DNA of 64,000 nucleotides from Alentia gelatinosa. Taxonomy: Eukaryota > Annelida > Polychaeta > Phyllodocida > Polynoidae. The stretch's first letter is position 1. Every line of letters starts with the position of its first letter. Positions 1 to 13,800 of this stretch are shown here, piece after piece. The notes under the pieces are model-generated. The model made no database searches and was not told the origin of the DNA. It saw only the letters and a program-made list of their open reading frames with translations. The translations under genes were made by a program, and so were the position numbers. Location of the stretch: NCBI GenBank assembly GCA_950022655.1, contig OX465584.1, positions 48,342,723 to 48,406,722 of the forward strand. Reading direction: 5' to 3'.

Positions 1-38
1 TTGTGGGGATGTTCGGTGTCGGGTCAGTGGGCATTCTG

Positions 39-172
39 GGCCCTGTTTTTCAGTCGAGACGATCTCAAGCTGAGATCCACTGAGATCCATGGGAGATCCT
101 GAGACCATTTGGGAGATCAATGGCTGCAGGTGTTTTTCAGTCAGGGTCTCAGTGCGCCACAGTGGATCTCAG
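39..172 (+). mobile_element. Terminal fragment of the GATCTCA-rich TIR family
   Basis: This stretch matches the reverse complement of the right end of the element at 27590-28387 (about 28250-28387), by eye near 90%. It includes the tip GGCCCTGTTTTTCAGTC and the motif cluster GATCTCA/TGAGATCC. The match stops at 172, where another copy of the tip begins. It is therefore a truncated terminus, or the outer end of a composite element, at the left edge of the satellite block. Confidence 0.7.
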
Positions 173-195
173 GGCCCTGTTTTTCAGTCACGACA
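173..195 (+). repeat. Inner left terminal inverted repeat of the satellite block
   Basis: A 23-bp sequence beginning GGCCCTGTTTTTCAGTCACG. It matches the minus-strand sequence ending at 27505 with one mismatch. Satellite repeats begin immediately after it. The trinucleotide before it (CAG) is not the one after the right tip (CTG), so this tip alone has no matching target duplication. Confidence 0.7.
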
Positions 196-2018
196 ATCAG
201 ATACTTTGACCACTTTGATGAGTTCAAACAAGTTGGAAAATTTAATAGTCACTTGTCTATCATGCATCCACAGGCATCCTCAGGGTGAGAAAAAAAGAAT
301 GTTGAAAATCAAAATCCGAATTCAGAATAACACTTTCAATAAATTCTGATATTTTCCAAGTTAAAAAATTTCTCCTTTCTTCATGTCTTTACTCTACATC
401 CACACATAGTGGGACTAATAGGCCAACAAGTTGAATGCTCAAGTTCAAAATCCTTTTTCCTGAGATGGATTAGATGCTTTGGATACTGTCAGATATGATC
501 AGATGAAATAGACCAAGAGATGAATGTTGATCTTCAAAATCCTTTTCCCTGAGATGAATCAGATACTTTGGGTACTGTTAGATATGATGCAATGAAATAG
601 ACCAAGAGATGAATGTCGATCTTCAAAATCCTTTTTCCTCAGATGAATCGGATCCTTTGACTACTGTCAGATATGATGAGATGAAATAGCCTAAGATATG
701 AATGCTCATGTTCAAAATCCTTTTTCCTCAGATGAATCGGATACTTTGACTACTCTGAAATATCATGACATGAAAAAGACAAAAAGTTGAATGTTCATCT
801 TCAGAATCCGTTTTGTTCAAACAAGTTTGAAAATTTATTAGTCATCTGCCTATTATACATCCACAGGCATCCTCAGGGTGAGAAAAAATGAATGTTGAAA
901 AGCAAAATCCGAATTTAGAATTACACTTTCAATAAATTCTGATATTTTCCAAGTTAAAGAATGTTCAGGTGTTCATGTCTTAACTCTACATCCACACATA
1001 GTGAGACTAATAGGCCAACAAGTTGAATGCTCAAGTTCAAAATCCTTTTTCCTGAGATGGATTAGATGCTTTGGCTACTGTCAGATATGATGAGATGAAA
1101 TAGACCAAGAGATGAATGTTGATCTTCAAAATCCTTTTCCCTCAGATGGATCGGATACTTTGACTACTTTGAGATATCATGACATGAATAAGACCAGGAG
1201 TTGAATGTTCATCTTCAAAATCCCTTTTGTTCAAACAAGTTGGACAATTTATTAGTCATCTGCCTATCATGCATCCACAGGCATCCTCAGGGTGAGAAAT
1301 AAATGAATGTTGAAATAGAGATGAAATAGACCAAGAGATGAATGTTGATCTTCAAGATCATTTTCCCTCAGATGGATTGGATACTTTGACTACTTGGAAA
1401 TATCAACTTAAAGAAATAGCAGAAGTTGAATGTTCATCTTCAAAATCCGTTTTGTTCAAATCTGATATAGACCAAGAGATGAATGTTGATCTTCAAAATC
1501 CTTTTCCCTCAGATGGATTGGATACTTTGACTACTCTCAGATATGATGAGATGAATAGACCAAGAAATAAATGTTCATCTTCAAAATCCGTTTTGTTCAA
1601 ACAAGTTTGACAATTTATTAGTCATCTGCCTATCATGCATCCACAGGCATCCTCAGGGGGGAGAAAAAAATTAATGTTGAAATAGAGATGAAATAGACCA
1701 AGAGATGAATGTCGATCTTCAAAATCCTTTTTCCTGAGATAAATTGGATGCTTTGGCTACTGTCAGATATGATATGATGAAATAGACCAAAAGATGAATG
1801 TCGATCTTCAAAATCCTTTTCCCTTAGATGGATTGGATACTTTGACTACACTCAGATATGATGAGATGAATAGACCAAGAGATGAATGTTCATCTTCAAA
1901 ATCCGTTTTGTTCAAACAAGTTGGACAATTTATTAGTCATCTGCCTATCATGCATCCACAGGCATCCTCAGGGGGAGAAAAAAATTAATGTTGAAATAGA
2001 GATGAAATAGACCAAGAC

Positions 2019-4848
2019 ATGAATGTTGATCTTCAAAATCCTTTTCCTTCAGATGGATTGGATACTTTGACTACTTTGAAATATCAACATATAGAAATAG
2101 CAGAAGTTAAATGTTCATCTTCAAAATCCGTTTTGTTCAAATCTGAAATAGACCAAAAGATGAATGTTGATCTTCAAAATCCGTTTTGTTCAAATCTGAA
2201 ATAGACCAAGAGATGAATGTTGATCTTCAAAATCCGTTTTGTTCAAACAAATTGGACAATTTATTAGTCATCTGCCTATCATGCATCCACAGGCATCCTC
2301 AGGGTGAGAAATAAATGAATGTTGAAATAGAGATGAAATAGACCAAGAGATGAATGTTGATCTTCAAGATCATTTTCCCTCAGATGGATTGGATACTTTG
2401 ACTACTTGGAAATATCAACTTATAGAAATAGCAGAAGTTGAATGTTCATCTTCAAAATCCGTTTTGTTCAAATCTGAAATAGACCAAGAGATGAATGTTG
2501 ATCTTCAAAATTCTTTTCCCTCAGATGGATTGGATATTTTGACTACACTCAGATATGATGAGATGAATAGACCAAGAAATGAATGTTCATCTTCAAAATC
2601 CGTTTTGTTCAAACAAGTTGGACAATTTATTAGTCATCTGCCTATCATGCATCCACAGGCATCCTCAGGGTGAGAAAAAAATGAATGTTGAAATAGAGAT
2701 GAAATAGACAAAGAGATGAATGTTGATCTTCAAAATCCTTTTCCCTCAGATGGATTGGATACTTTGACTACTTTGAAATATCAACATATAGAAATAACAG
2801 AAGTTGAATGTTCATCTTCAAAATCCGTTTTCTTCAAATCTGAAATAGACCAAGAGATGAATGTTGATCTTCAAAATCCTTTTCACTCAGATGGATTGGA
2901 TACTTTGACTACTTTGAGATATGATGAGATGAATAAGACCAGGAGATGAATGTTCATCTTCAAAATCCGTTTTGTTCAAACAAGTTGGACAATTTATTAG
3001 TCATCCACTTGCATCCTCAGGGTGAGAAAAAATGAATGTTGAAATAGAGATGAAATAGACCAAGAGATGAATGTTGATCTTCAAGATCATTTTCCCTCAG
3101 ATGGATTGGATACTTTGACTACTTGGAAATATCAACTTAAAGAAATAGCAGAAGTTGAATGTTCATCTTCAAAATCCGTTTTGTTCAAATCTGATATAGA
3201 CCAAGAGATGAATGTTGATCTTCAAAATCCTTTTCCCTCAGATGGATTGGATACTTTGACTACTTTGAGATATGATGAGATGAATGAGACCAGGAGATGA
3301 ATGTTGATCTTCAAAATCCGTTTTGTTCAAACAAGTTGGACAATTTATTAGACATATGCCTATCATGCATCCACAGGCATCCTCAGGGTGAGAAAAAAAT
3401 GAATGTTGAAATAGAGATGAAATAGACCAAGACATGAATGTTGATCTTCAAAATCCTTTTCCTTCAGATGGATTGGATACTTTGACTACTTTGAAATATC
3501 AACATATAGAAATAGCAGAAGTTAAATGTTCATCTTCAAAATCCGTTTTGTTCAAATCTGAAATAGACCAAAAGATGAATGTTGATCTTCAAAATCCGTT
3601 TTGTTCAAATCTGAAATAGACCAAGAGATGAATGTTGATCTTCAAAATCCGTTTTGTTCAAACAAATTGGACAATTTATTAGTCATCTGCCTATCATGCA
3701 TCCACAGGCATCCTCAGGGTGAGAAATAAATGAATGTTGAAATAGAGATGAAATAGACCAAGAGATGAATGTTGATCTTCAAGATCATTTTCCCTCAGAT
3801 GGATTGGATACTTTGACTACTTGGAAATATCAACTTATAGAAATAGCAGAAGTTGAATGTTCATCTTCAAAATCCGTTTTGTTCAAATCTGAAATAGACC
3901 AAGAGATGAATGTTGATCTTCAAAATTCTTTTCCCTCAGATGGATTGGATATTTTGACTACACTCAGATATGATGAGATGAATAGACCAAGAAATGAATG
4001 TTCATCTTCAAAATCCGTTTTGTTCAAACAAGTTGGACAATTTATTAGTCATCTGCCTATCATGCATCCACAGGCATCCTCAGGGTGAGAAAAAAAAGAA
4101 TGTTGAAATAGAGATGAAATAGACAAAGAGATGAATGTTGATCTTCAAAATCCTTTTCCCTCAGATGGATTGGATACTTTGACTACTTTGAAATATCAAC
4201 ATATAGAAATAACAGAAGTTGAATGTTCATCTTCAAAATCCGTTTTCTTCAAATCTGAAATAGACCAAGAGATGAATGTTGATCTTCAAAATCCTTTTCA
4301 CTCAGATGGATTGGATACTTTGACTACTTTGAGATATGATGAGATGAATAAGACCAGGAGATGAATGTTCATCTTCAAAATCCGTTTTGTTCAAACAAGT
4401 TGGACAATTTATTAGTCATCCACTTGCATCCTCAGGGTGAGAAAAAATGAATGTTGAAATAGAGATGAAATAGACCAAGAGATGAATGTTGATCTTCAAG
4501 ATCATTTTCCCTCAGATGGATTGGATACTTTGACTACTTGGAAATATCAACTTAAAGAAATAGCAGAAGTTGAATGTTCATCTTCAAAATCCGTTTTGTT
4601 CAAATCTGATATAGACCAAGAGATGAATGTTGATCTTCAAAATCCTTTTCCCTCAGATGGATTGGATACTTTGACTACTTTGAGATATGATGAGATGAAT
4701 GAGACCAGGAGATAAATGTTGATCTTCAAAATCCGTTTTGTTCAAACAAGTTGGACAATTTATTAGACATATGCCTATCATGCATCCACAGGCATCCTCA
4801 GGGTGAGAAAAAAATGAATGTTGAAATAGAGATGAAATAGACCAAGAC
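2019..4848 (+). repeat. Two tandem 1415-bp higher-order repeats
   Basis: Copies at 2019-3433 and 3434-4848 repeat the same module order. Markers recur exactly 1415 bp apart (2019/3434, 2350/3765, 2716/4131, 3067/4482), and the copies differ by few substitutions (for example a TGA/TAA difference near 3298/4713). This indicates a recent unequal exchange or replication-based duplication. Confidence 0.9.
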
Positions 4849-7800
4849 ATGAATGTTGATCTTCAAAATCCTTTTCCCTCAGATGGATTGGATACTTTGA
4901 CTACTTTGAAATATCAACATATAGAAATAGCAGAAGTTGAATGTTCATCTTCAAAATCCGTTTTGTTCAAACAAGTTGGACAATTTATTAGTCATTTGCC
5001 TATCATGCATCCACAGGCATCCTCAGGGTGAGAAAAAAATGAATGTTGAGATAGGAAGAAATAGACCAAGAGATGAATGTTGATCTTCAAAATCCTTTTC
5101 CCTCAGATGGATTGGATACTTTGACTACTTGGAAATATCAACATATAGAAATAACAGAAGTTGAATGTTCATCTTCAAAATCCGTTTTCTTCAAATCTGA
5201 AATAGACCAAGAGATGAATGTTGATCTTCAGAATCCTTTTCACTCAGATGGATTGGATACTTTGACTACTTTGAGATATGATGAGATAAATAAGACCAGG
5301 AGATGAATGTTCATCTTCAAAATCCGTTTTGTTCAAACAAGTTGGCCAATTTATTAGTCATCCACTTGCATCCTCAGGGTGAGAAAAAATGAATGTTGAA
5401 ATGGAGATGAAATAGACCAAGAGATGAATGTTCATTTTCAAAATCCATTTTGTTCAAACAAGTTGGACAATTTATTAGTAATCTGCCTATCATGCATCCA
5501 CAGGCATACTCAGGATGAGAAAGAAATGAATGTTGAAATAGAGATCTAATAGACCAAGAGATGAATGTTGATCTTCAAAATCCTTTTCCCTCAGATGGAT
5601 TGGATACTTTGACTACTTGGAAATATCAACATATAGAAATAGCAGAAGTTGAATGTTCATCTTCAAAATCCGTTTTCTTCAAATCTGAAATAGACCAAGA
5701 GATGAATGTTGATCTTCAAAATCCTTTTCCCTCATATGAATTGGATACTTTGACTACTTTAAAATATGAAGTATAGAAATAGGAGAAGATGAATGTTCAT
5801 ATTCAAAATCCGTTTTGTCCAAACAAGTTGGTAAATTTATTATTCACTTCTCTATCATGCATCCACTGACATCCTCAGTGTTTAGGAATGGGAAAACCAA
5901 GGAATAAAAATTAAATGTTGAAAAGCAAAATTGGAATTTAGTACCACCACAGATGATGATATGATAAGGCCCACAAGTTGAATGCTCAAGTTCAAAATCC
6001 TTTTTCCTGAGATGAATTGGATACTTTGACTACTTTGAGATATGAAGTATAGAAATAGTAGAAGATGAATGTTCATATTCAAAATCCGTTTTGTCCAAGC
6101 AAGTCGGAAAATTTATTATTCACTTGTCTATCATGCATCCACAGACATCCTCAGTGTTTAGGAATGGGAGAAGTTAATGAATGTTCATATTCAAAATCCG
6201 AATTTAGAAATAAACATTCAATAAAATCTAGCATTTTCCGAATGAAAAAGTTTTCATGTGTTCATGTCTTTACTGTACATTCACACACAGTGAGACTAAT
6301 AGGCCAAAAAGTTGAATGCTCAAGTTCAAAATCCTTTTTCCTGAGATGGATTGGATGCTTTGGCTACTGTCAGATATGACGAGGTGAAATAGACCAAGAG
6401 ATGAATGTCGATCTTCAAAATCCTTTTCCCTGAGATGAATCGGTCTTTGACTACTTTGAGATATCAGGAGATGAAAAAGACCACAAGTTGAATGTTCATC
6501 TTCAAAATCCGTTTTGTCCAAGCAAGTTGGAAAATTTATTATTCACTTGTCTATCATGCATCCACAGACATCCTCAGTGTTTAGGAATGGGGAAAGATAA
6601 TGAATGTTCATATTCAAAATCCGAATTTAAAAATAAACATTCAACAAAATCTAATATTTTCCAAGTGAAAAATTCTCATGTGTTCATATCTTTACTGTAC
6701 ATTCACACACAGTGAGACTAATAGGCCAACAAGTTGAATGCTGAAGTTCAAAATCCTTTTTCCAGAGATGGATTAGACGCTTAAGCTTCTGTCAGATATG
6801 ATGAGATGAAATAGACCAAGAGATCAATGTCGATCTTCAAAATCCTTTTCCCTGACATGAATTGGATGCTTTGACTACTCTCAGATTTGATGAGATGAAA
6901 TAGACCAAGAGATCAATGTCGATCTTCAAAATCCTTTTTCCTGAGATGAATTGGATACTTTGACTACTTTGAGATATGAAGTGAAGAAATAGGAGAAGAT
7001 GAATGTTCATATTCAAAATCCGTTTTGTCCAAGCCAGTTGGAAAATTTATTATTCACTTGTCTATCATGCATCTAAAGACATCCTCAGTGGGATCAATGG
7101 GATATAATGAGATGAAATAGACCAAGAGATGAATGTCGATCTTCAAAATCCTTTTTCCTGAAATGAATTGGATTCTTTGACTACTGTAAGATATGACGAG
7201 ATGAAATAGACTAAGAGATGAATGTTGATCTTCAAAATCCTTTTCCTTCAGATGGATCGGATACTTTGACTACTTTGAGATATGATGAGATGAATGAGAC
7301 CAGGAGATGAATGTTGATCTTCAAAATCCGTTTTGTTCAAACAAGTTGGACAATTTATTAGACATATGCCTATCATGCATCCACAGGCATCCTCAGGGTG
7401 AGAAAAAAATGAATGTTGAAATAGAGATGAAATAGACCAAGACATGAATGTTGATCTTCAAAATCCTTTTCCCTCAGATGGATTGGATACTTTGACTACT
7501 TTGAAATATCAACATATAGAAATAGCAGAAGTTGAATGTTCATCTTCAAAATCCGTTTTGTTCAAACAAGTTGGACAATTTATTAGTCATTTGCCTATCA
7601 TGCATCCACAGGCATCCTCAGGGTGAGAAAAAAATGAATGTTGAGATAGGAAGAAATAGACCAAGAGATGAATGTTGATCTTCAAAATCCTTTTCCCTCA
7701 GATGGATTGGATACTTTGACTACTTGGAAATATCAACATATAGAAATAACAGAAGTTGAATGTTCATCTTCAAAATCCGTTTTCTTCAAATCTGAAATAG

Positions 7801-10800
7801 ACCAAGAGATGAATGTTGATCTTCAGAATCCTTTTCACTCAGATGGATTGGATACTTTGACTACTTTGAGATATGATGAGATAAATAAGACCAGGAGATG
7901 AATGTTCATCTTCAAAATCCGTTTTGTTCAAACAAGTTGGCCAATTTATTAGTCATCCACTTGCATCCTCAGGGTGAGAAAAAATGAATGTTGAAATGGA
8001 GATGAAATAGACCAAGAGATGAATGTTCATTTTCAAAATCCATTTTGTTCAAACAAGTTGGACAATTTATTAGTAATCTGCCTATCATGCATCCACAGGC
8101 ATACTCAGGATGAGAAAGAAATGAATGTTGAAATAGAGATCTAATAGACCAAGAGATGAATGTTGATCTTCAAAATCCTTTTCCCTCAGATGGATTGGAT
8201 ACTTTGACTACTTGGAAATATCAACATATAGAAATAGCAGAAGTTGAATGTTCATCTTCAAAATCCGTTTTCTTCAAATCTGAAATAGACCAAGAGATGA
8301 ATGTTGATCTTCAAAATCCTTTTCCCTCATATGAATTGGATACTTTGACTACTTTAAAATATGAAGTATAGAAATAGGAGAAGATGAATGTTCATATTCA
8401 AAATCCGTTTTGTCCAAACAAGTTGGTAAATTTATTATTCACTTCTCTATCATGCATCCACTGACATCCTCAGTGTTTAGGAATGGGAAAACCAAGGAAT
8501 AAAAATTAAATGTTGAAAAGCAAAATTGGAATTTAGTACCACCACAGATGATGATATGATAAGGCCCACAAGTTGAATGCTCAAGTTCAAAATCCTTTTT
8601 CCTGAGATGAATTGGATACTTTGACTACTTTGAGATATGAAGTATAGAAATAGTAGAAGATGAATGTTCATATTCAAAATCCGTTTTGTCCAAGCAAGTC
8701 GGAAAATTTATTATTCACTTGTCTATCATGCATCCACAGACATCCTCAGTGTTTAGGAATGGGAGAAGTTAATGAATGTTCATATTCAAAATCCGAATTT
8801 AGAAATAAACATTCAATAAAATCTAGCATTTTCCGAATGAAAAAGTTTTCATGTGTTCATGTCTTTACTGTACATTCACACACAGTGAGACTAATAGGCC
8901 AAAAAGTTGAATGCTCAAGTTCAAAATCCTTTTTCCTGAGATGGATTGGATGCTTTGGCTACTGTCAGATATGACGAGGTGAAATAGACCAAGAGATGAA
9001 TGTCGATCTTCAAAATCCTTTTCCCTGAGATGAATCGGTCTTTGACTACTTTGAGATATCAGGAGATGAAAAAGACCACAAGTTGAATGTTCATCTTCAA
9101 AATCCGTTTTGTCCAAGCAAGTTGGAAAATTTATTATTCACTTGTCTATCATGCATCCACAGACATCCTCAGTGTTTAGGAATGGGGAAAGATAATGAAT
9201 GTTCATATTCAAAATCCGAATTTAAAAATAAACATTCAACAAAATCTAATATTTTCCAAGTGAAAAATTCTCATGTGTTCATATCTTTACTGTACATTCA
9301 CACACAGTGAGACTAATAGGCCAACAAGTTGAATGCTGAAGTTCAAAATCCTTTTTCCAGAGATGGATTAGACGCTTAAGCTTCTGTCAGATATGATGAG
9401 ATGAAATAGACCAAGAGATCAATGTCGATCTTCAAAATCCTTTTCCCTGACATGAATTGGATGCTTTGACTACTCTCAGATTTGATGAGATGAAATAGAC
9501 CAAGAGATGAATGTCGATCTTCAAAATCCTTTTTCCTGAGATGAATTGGATACTTTGACTACTTTGAGATATGAAGTGAAGAAATAGGAGAAGATGAATG
9601 TTCATATTCAAAATCCGTTTTGTCCAAGCCAGTTGGAAAATTTATTATTCACTTGTCTATCATGCATCTAAAGACATCCTCAGTGGGATCAATGGGATAT
9701 AATGAGATGAAATAGACCAAGAGATGAATGTCGATCTTCAAAATCCTTTTTCCTGAAATGAATTGGATTCTTTGACTACTGTAAGATATGACGAGATGAA
9801 ATAGACTAAGAGATGAATGTTGATCTTCAAAATCCTTTTCCTTCAGATGGATCGGATACTTTGACTACTTTGAGATATGATGAGATGAATGAGACCAGGA
9901 GATGAATGTTGATCTTCAAAATCCGTTTTGTTCAAACAAGTTGGACAATTTATTAGACATATGCCTATCATGCATCCACAGGCATCCTCAGGGTGAGAAA
10001 AAAATGAATGTTGAAATAGAGATGAAATAGACCAAGACATGAATGTTGATCTTCAAAATCCTTTTCCCTCAGATGGATTGGATACTTTGACTACTTTGAA
10101 ATATCAACATATAGAAATAGCAGAAGTTGAATGTTCATCTTCAAAATCCGTTTTGTTCAAACAAGTTGGACAATTTATTAGTCATTTGCCTATCATGCAT
10201 CCACAGGCATCCTCAGGGTGAGAAAAAAATGAATGTTGAAATAGGAAGAAATAGACCAAGAGATGAATGTTGATCTTCAAAATCCTTTTCCCTCAGATGG
10301 ATTGGATACTTTGACTACTTTGAAATATCAACATATAGAAATAGCAGAAGTTGAATGTTCATCTTCAAAATCTGTTTTGTTCAAATCTGAAATAGACCAA
10401 GAGATGAATGTTCATCTTCAAAATCCGTTTTGTTCAAACAAGTTGGACAATTTATTAGTCATTTGCCTATCATGCATCCACAGGCATCCTCAGGGTGAGA
10501 AAAAAATGAATGTTGAGATAGGAAGAAATAGACCAAGAGATGAATGTTGATCTTCAAAATCCTTTTCCCTCAGATGGATTGGATACTTTGACTACTTGGA
10601 AATATCAACATATAGAAATAGCAGAAGTTGAATGTTCATCTTCAAAATCTGTTTTGTTCAAATCTGAAATAGACCAAGAGATGAATGTTGATCTTCAAAA
10701 TCCTTTTCCCTCAGATGGATTGGATACTTTGACTACTTTGAGATATGATGCGATGAATAAGACCAGGAGATGAATGTTCATCTTCAAAATCCGTTTTGTT

Positions 10801-13800
10801 CAAACAAGTTGGACAATTTATTAGTCATCTGCCTATCATGCATCCATAGGCATCCTCAGGGGGGGGGGGAAATTAATGTTGAAATAGAGATGAAATAGAC
10901 CAAGAGATGAATGTCGATCTTCAAAATCCTTTTTCCTGAGATAAATTGGATGCTTATGCTACTGTCAGATATAATATGATGAAATAGACCAAGAGATAAA
11001 TGTTGATCTTCAAAATACTTTTCCCTCAGATGGATTGGATACTTTGACTACTCTCAGATATGATGAGATGAATAGACCAAGAAATGAATGTTCATCTTCA
11101 AAATCCGTTTTGCTCAAACAAGTTGGACAATTTATTAGTCATCTGCCTATCATGCATCCACAGGCATCCTCAGGGTGAGAAAAAAATGAATGTTGAAATA
11201 GAGATGAAATAGACAAAGAGATGAATGTTGATCTTCAAAATCCTTTTCCCTCAGATAGATTGGATACTTTGACTACTTTGAAATATCAACATATAGAAAT
11301 AGCAGAAGTTGAATGTTCATCTTCAAAATCCGTTTTCTTCAAATCTGAAATAGACCAAGAGATGAATGTTGATCTTCAGAATCCTTTTCACTCAGATGGA
11401 TTGGATACTTTGACTACTTTGAGATATGATGAGATAAATAAGACCAGGAGATGAATGTTCATCTTCAAAATCCGTTTTGTTCAAACAAGTTGGCCAATTT
11501 ATTAGTCATCCACTTGCATCCTCAGGGTGAGAAAAAATGAATGTTGAAATGGAGATGAAATAGACCAAGAGATGAATGTTCATTTTCAAAATCCATTTTG
11601 TTCAAACAAGTTGGACAATTTATTAGTAATCTGCCTATCATGCATCCACAGGCATACTCAGGATGAGAAAGAAATGAATGTTGAAATAGAGATCTAATAG
11701 ACCAAGAGATGAATGTTGATCTTCAAAATCCTTTTCCCTCAGATGGATTGGATACTTTGACTACTTGGAAATATCAACATATAGAAATAGCAGAAGTTGA
11801 ATGTTCATCTTCAAAATCCGTTTTCTTCAAATCTGAAATAGACCAAGAGATGAATGTTGATCTTCAAAATCCTTTTCCCTCATTTGAATTGGATACTTTG
11901 ACTACTTTAAAATATGAAGTATAGAAATAGGAGAAGATGAATGTTCATATTCAAAATCCGTTTTGTCCAAACAAGTTGGTAAATTTATTATTCACTTCTC
12001 TATCATGCATCCACTGACATCCTCAGTGTTTAGGAATGGGAAAACCAAGGAATAAAAATTAAATGTTGAAAAGCAAAATTGGAATTTAGTACCACCACAG
12101 ATGATGATATGATAAGGCCCACAAGTTGAATGCTCAAGTTCAAAATCCTTTTTCCTGAGATGAATTGGATACTTTGACTACTTTGAGATATGAAGTATAG
12201 AAATAGTAGAAGATGAATGTTCATATTCAAAATCCGTTTTGTCCAAGCAAGTCGGAAAATTTATTATTCACTTGTCTATCATGCATCCACAGACATCCTC
12301 AGTGTTTAGGAATGGGAGAAGTTAATGAATGTTCATATTCAAAATCCGAATTTAGAAATAAACATTCAATAAAATCTAGCATTTTCCGAATGAAAAAGTT
12401 TTCATGTGTTCATGTCTTTACTGTACATTCACACACAGTGAGACTAATAGGCCAAAAAGTTGAATGCTCAAGTTCAAAATCCTTTTTCCTGAGATGGATT
12501 GGATGCTTTGGCTACTGTCAGATATGACGAGGTGAAATAGACCAAGAGATGAATGTCGATCTTCAAAATCCTTTTCCCTGAGATGAATCGGTCTTTGACT
12601 ACTTTGAGATATCAGGAGATGAAAAAGACCACAAGTTGAATGTTCATCTTCAAAATCCGTTTTGTCCAAGCAAGTTGGAAAATTTATTATTCACTTGTCT
12701 ATCATGCATCCACAGACATCCTCAGTGTTTAGGAATGGGGAAAGATAATGAATGTTCATATTCAAAATCCGAATTTAAAAATAAACATTCAACAAAATCT
12801 AATATTTTCCAAGTGAAAAATTCTCATGTGTTCATATCTTTACTGTACATTCACACACAGTGAGACTAATAGGCCAACAAGTTGAATGCTGAAGTTCAAA
12901 ATCCTTTTTCCAGAGATGGATTAGACGCTTAAGCTTCTGTCAGATATGATGAGATGAAATAGACCAAGAGATCAATGTCGATCTTCAAAATCCTTTTCCC
13001 TGACATGAATTGGATGCTTTGACTACTCTCAGATTTGATGAGATGAAATAGACCAAGAGATGAATGTCGATCTTCAAAATCCTTTTTCCTGAGATGAATT
13101 GGATACTTTGACTACTTTGAGATATGAAGTGAAGAAATAGGAGAAGATGAATGTTCATATTCAAAATCCGTTTTGTCCAAGCCAGTTGGAAAATTTATTA
13201 TTCACTTGTCTATCATGCATCTAAAGACATCCTCAGTGGGATCAATGGGATATAATGAGATGAAATAGACCAAGAGATGAATGTCGATCTTCAAAATCCT
13301 TTTTCCTGAAATGAATTGGATTCTTTGACTACTGTAAGATATGACGAGATGAAATAGACTAAGAGATGAATGTTGATCTTCAAAATCCTTTTCCTTCAGA
13401 TGGATCAGATACTTTGACTACTTTGAGATATGATGAGATGAATGAGACCAGGAGATGAATGTTGATCTTCAAAATCCGTTTTGTTCAAACAAGTTGGACA
13501 ATTTATTAGACATATGCCTATCATGCATCCACAGGCATCCTCAGGGTGAGAAAAAAATGAATGTTGAAATAGAGATGAAATAGACCAAGACATGAATGTT
13601 GATCTTCAAAATCCTTTTCCCTCAGATGGATTGGATACTTTGACTACTTTGAAATATCAACATATAGAAATAGCAGAAGTTGAATGTTCATCTTCAAAAT
13701 CCGTTTTGTTCAAACAAGTTGGACAATTTATTAGTCATTTGCCTATCATGCATCCACAGGCATCCTCAGGGTGAGAAAAAAATGAATGTTGAGATAGGAA

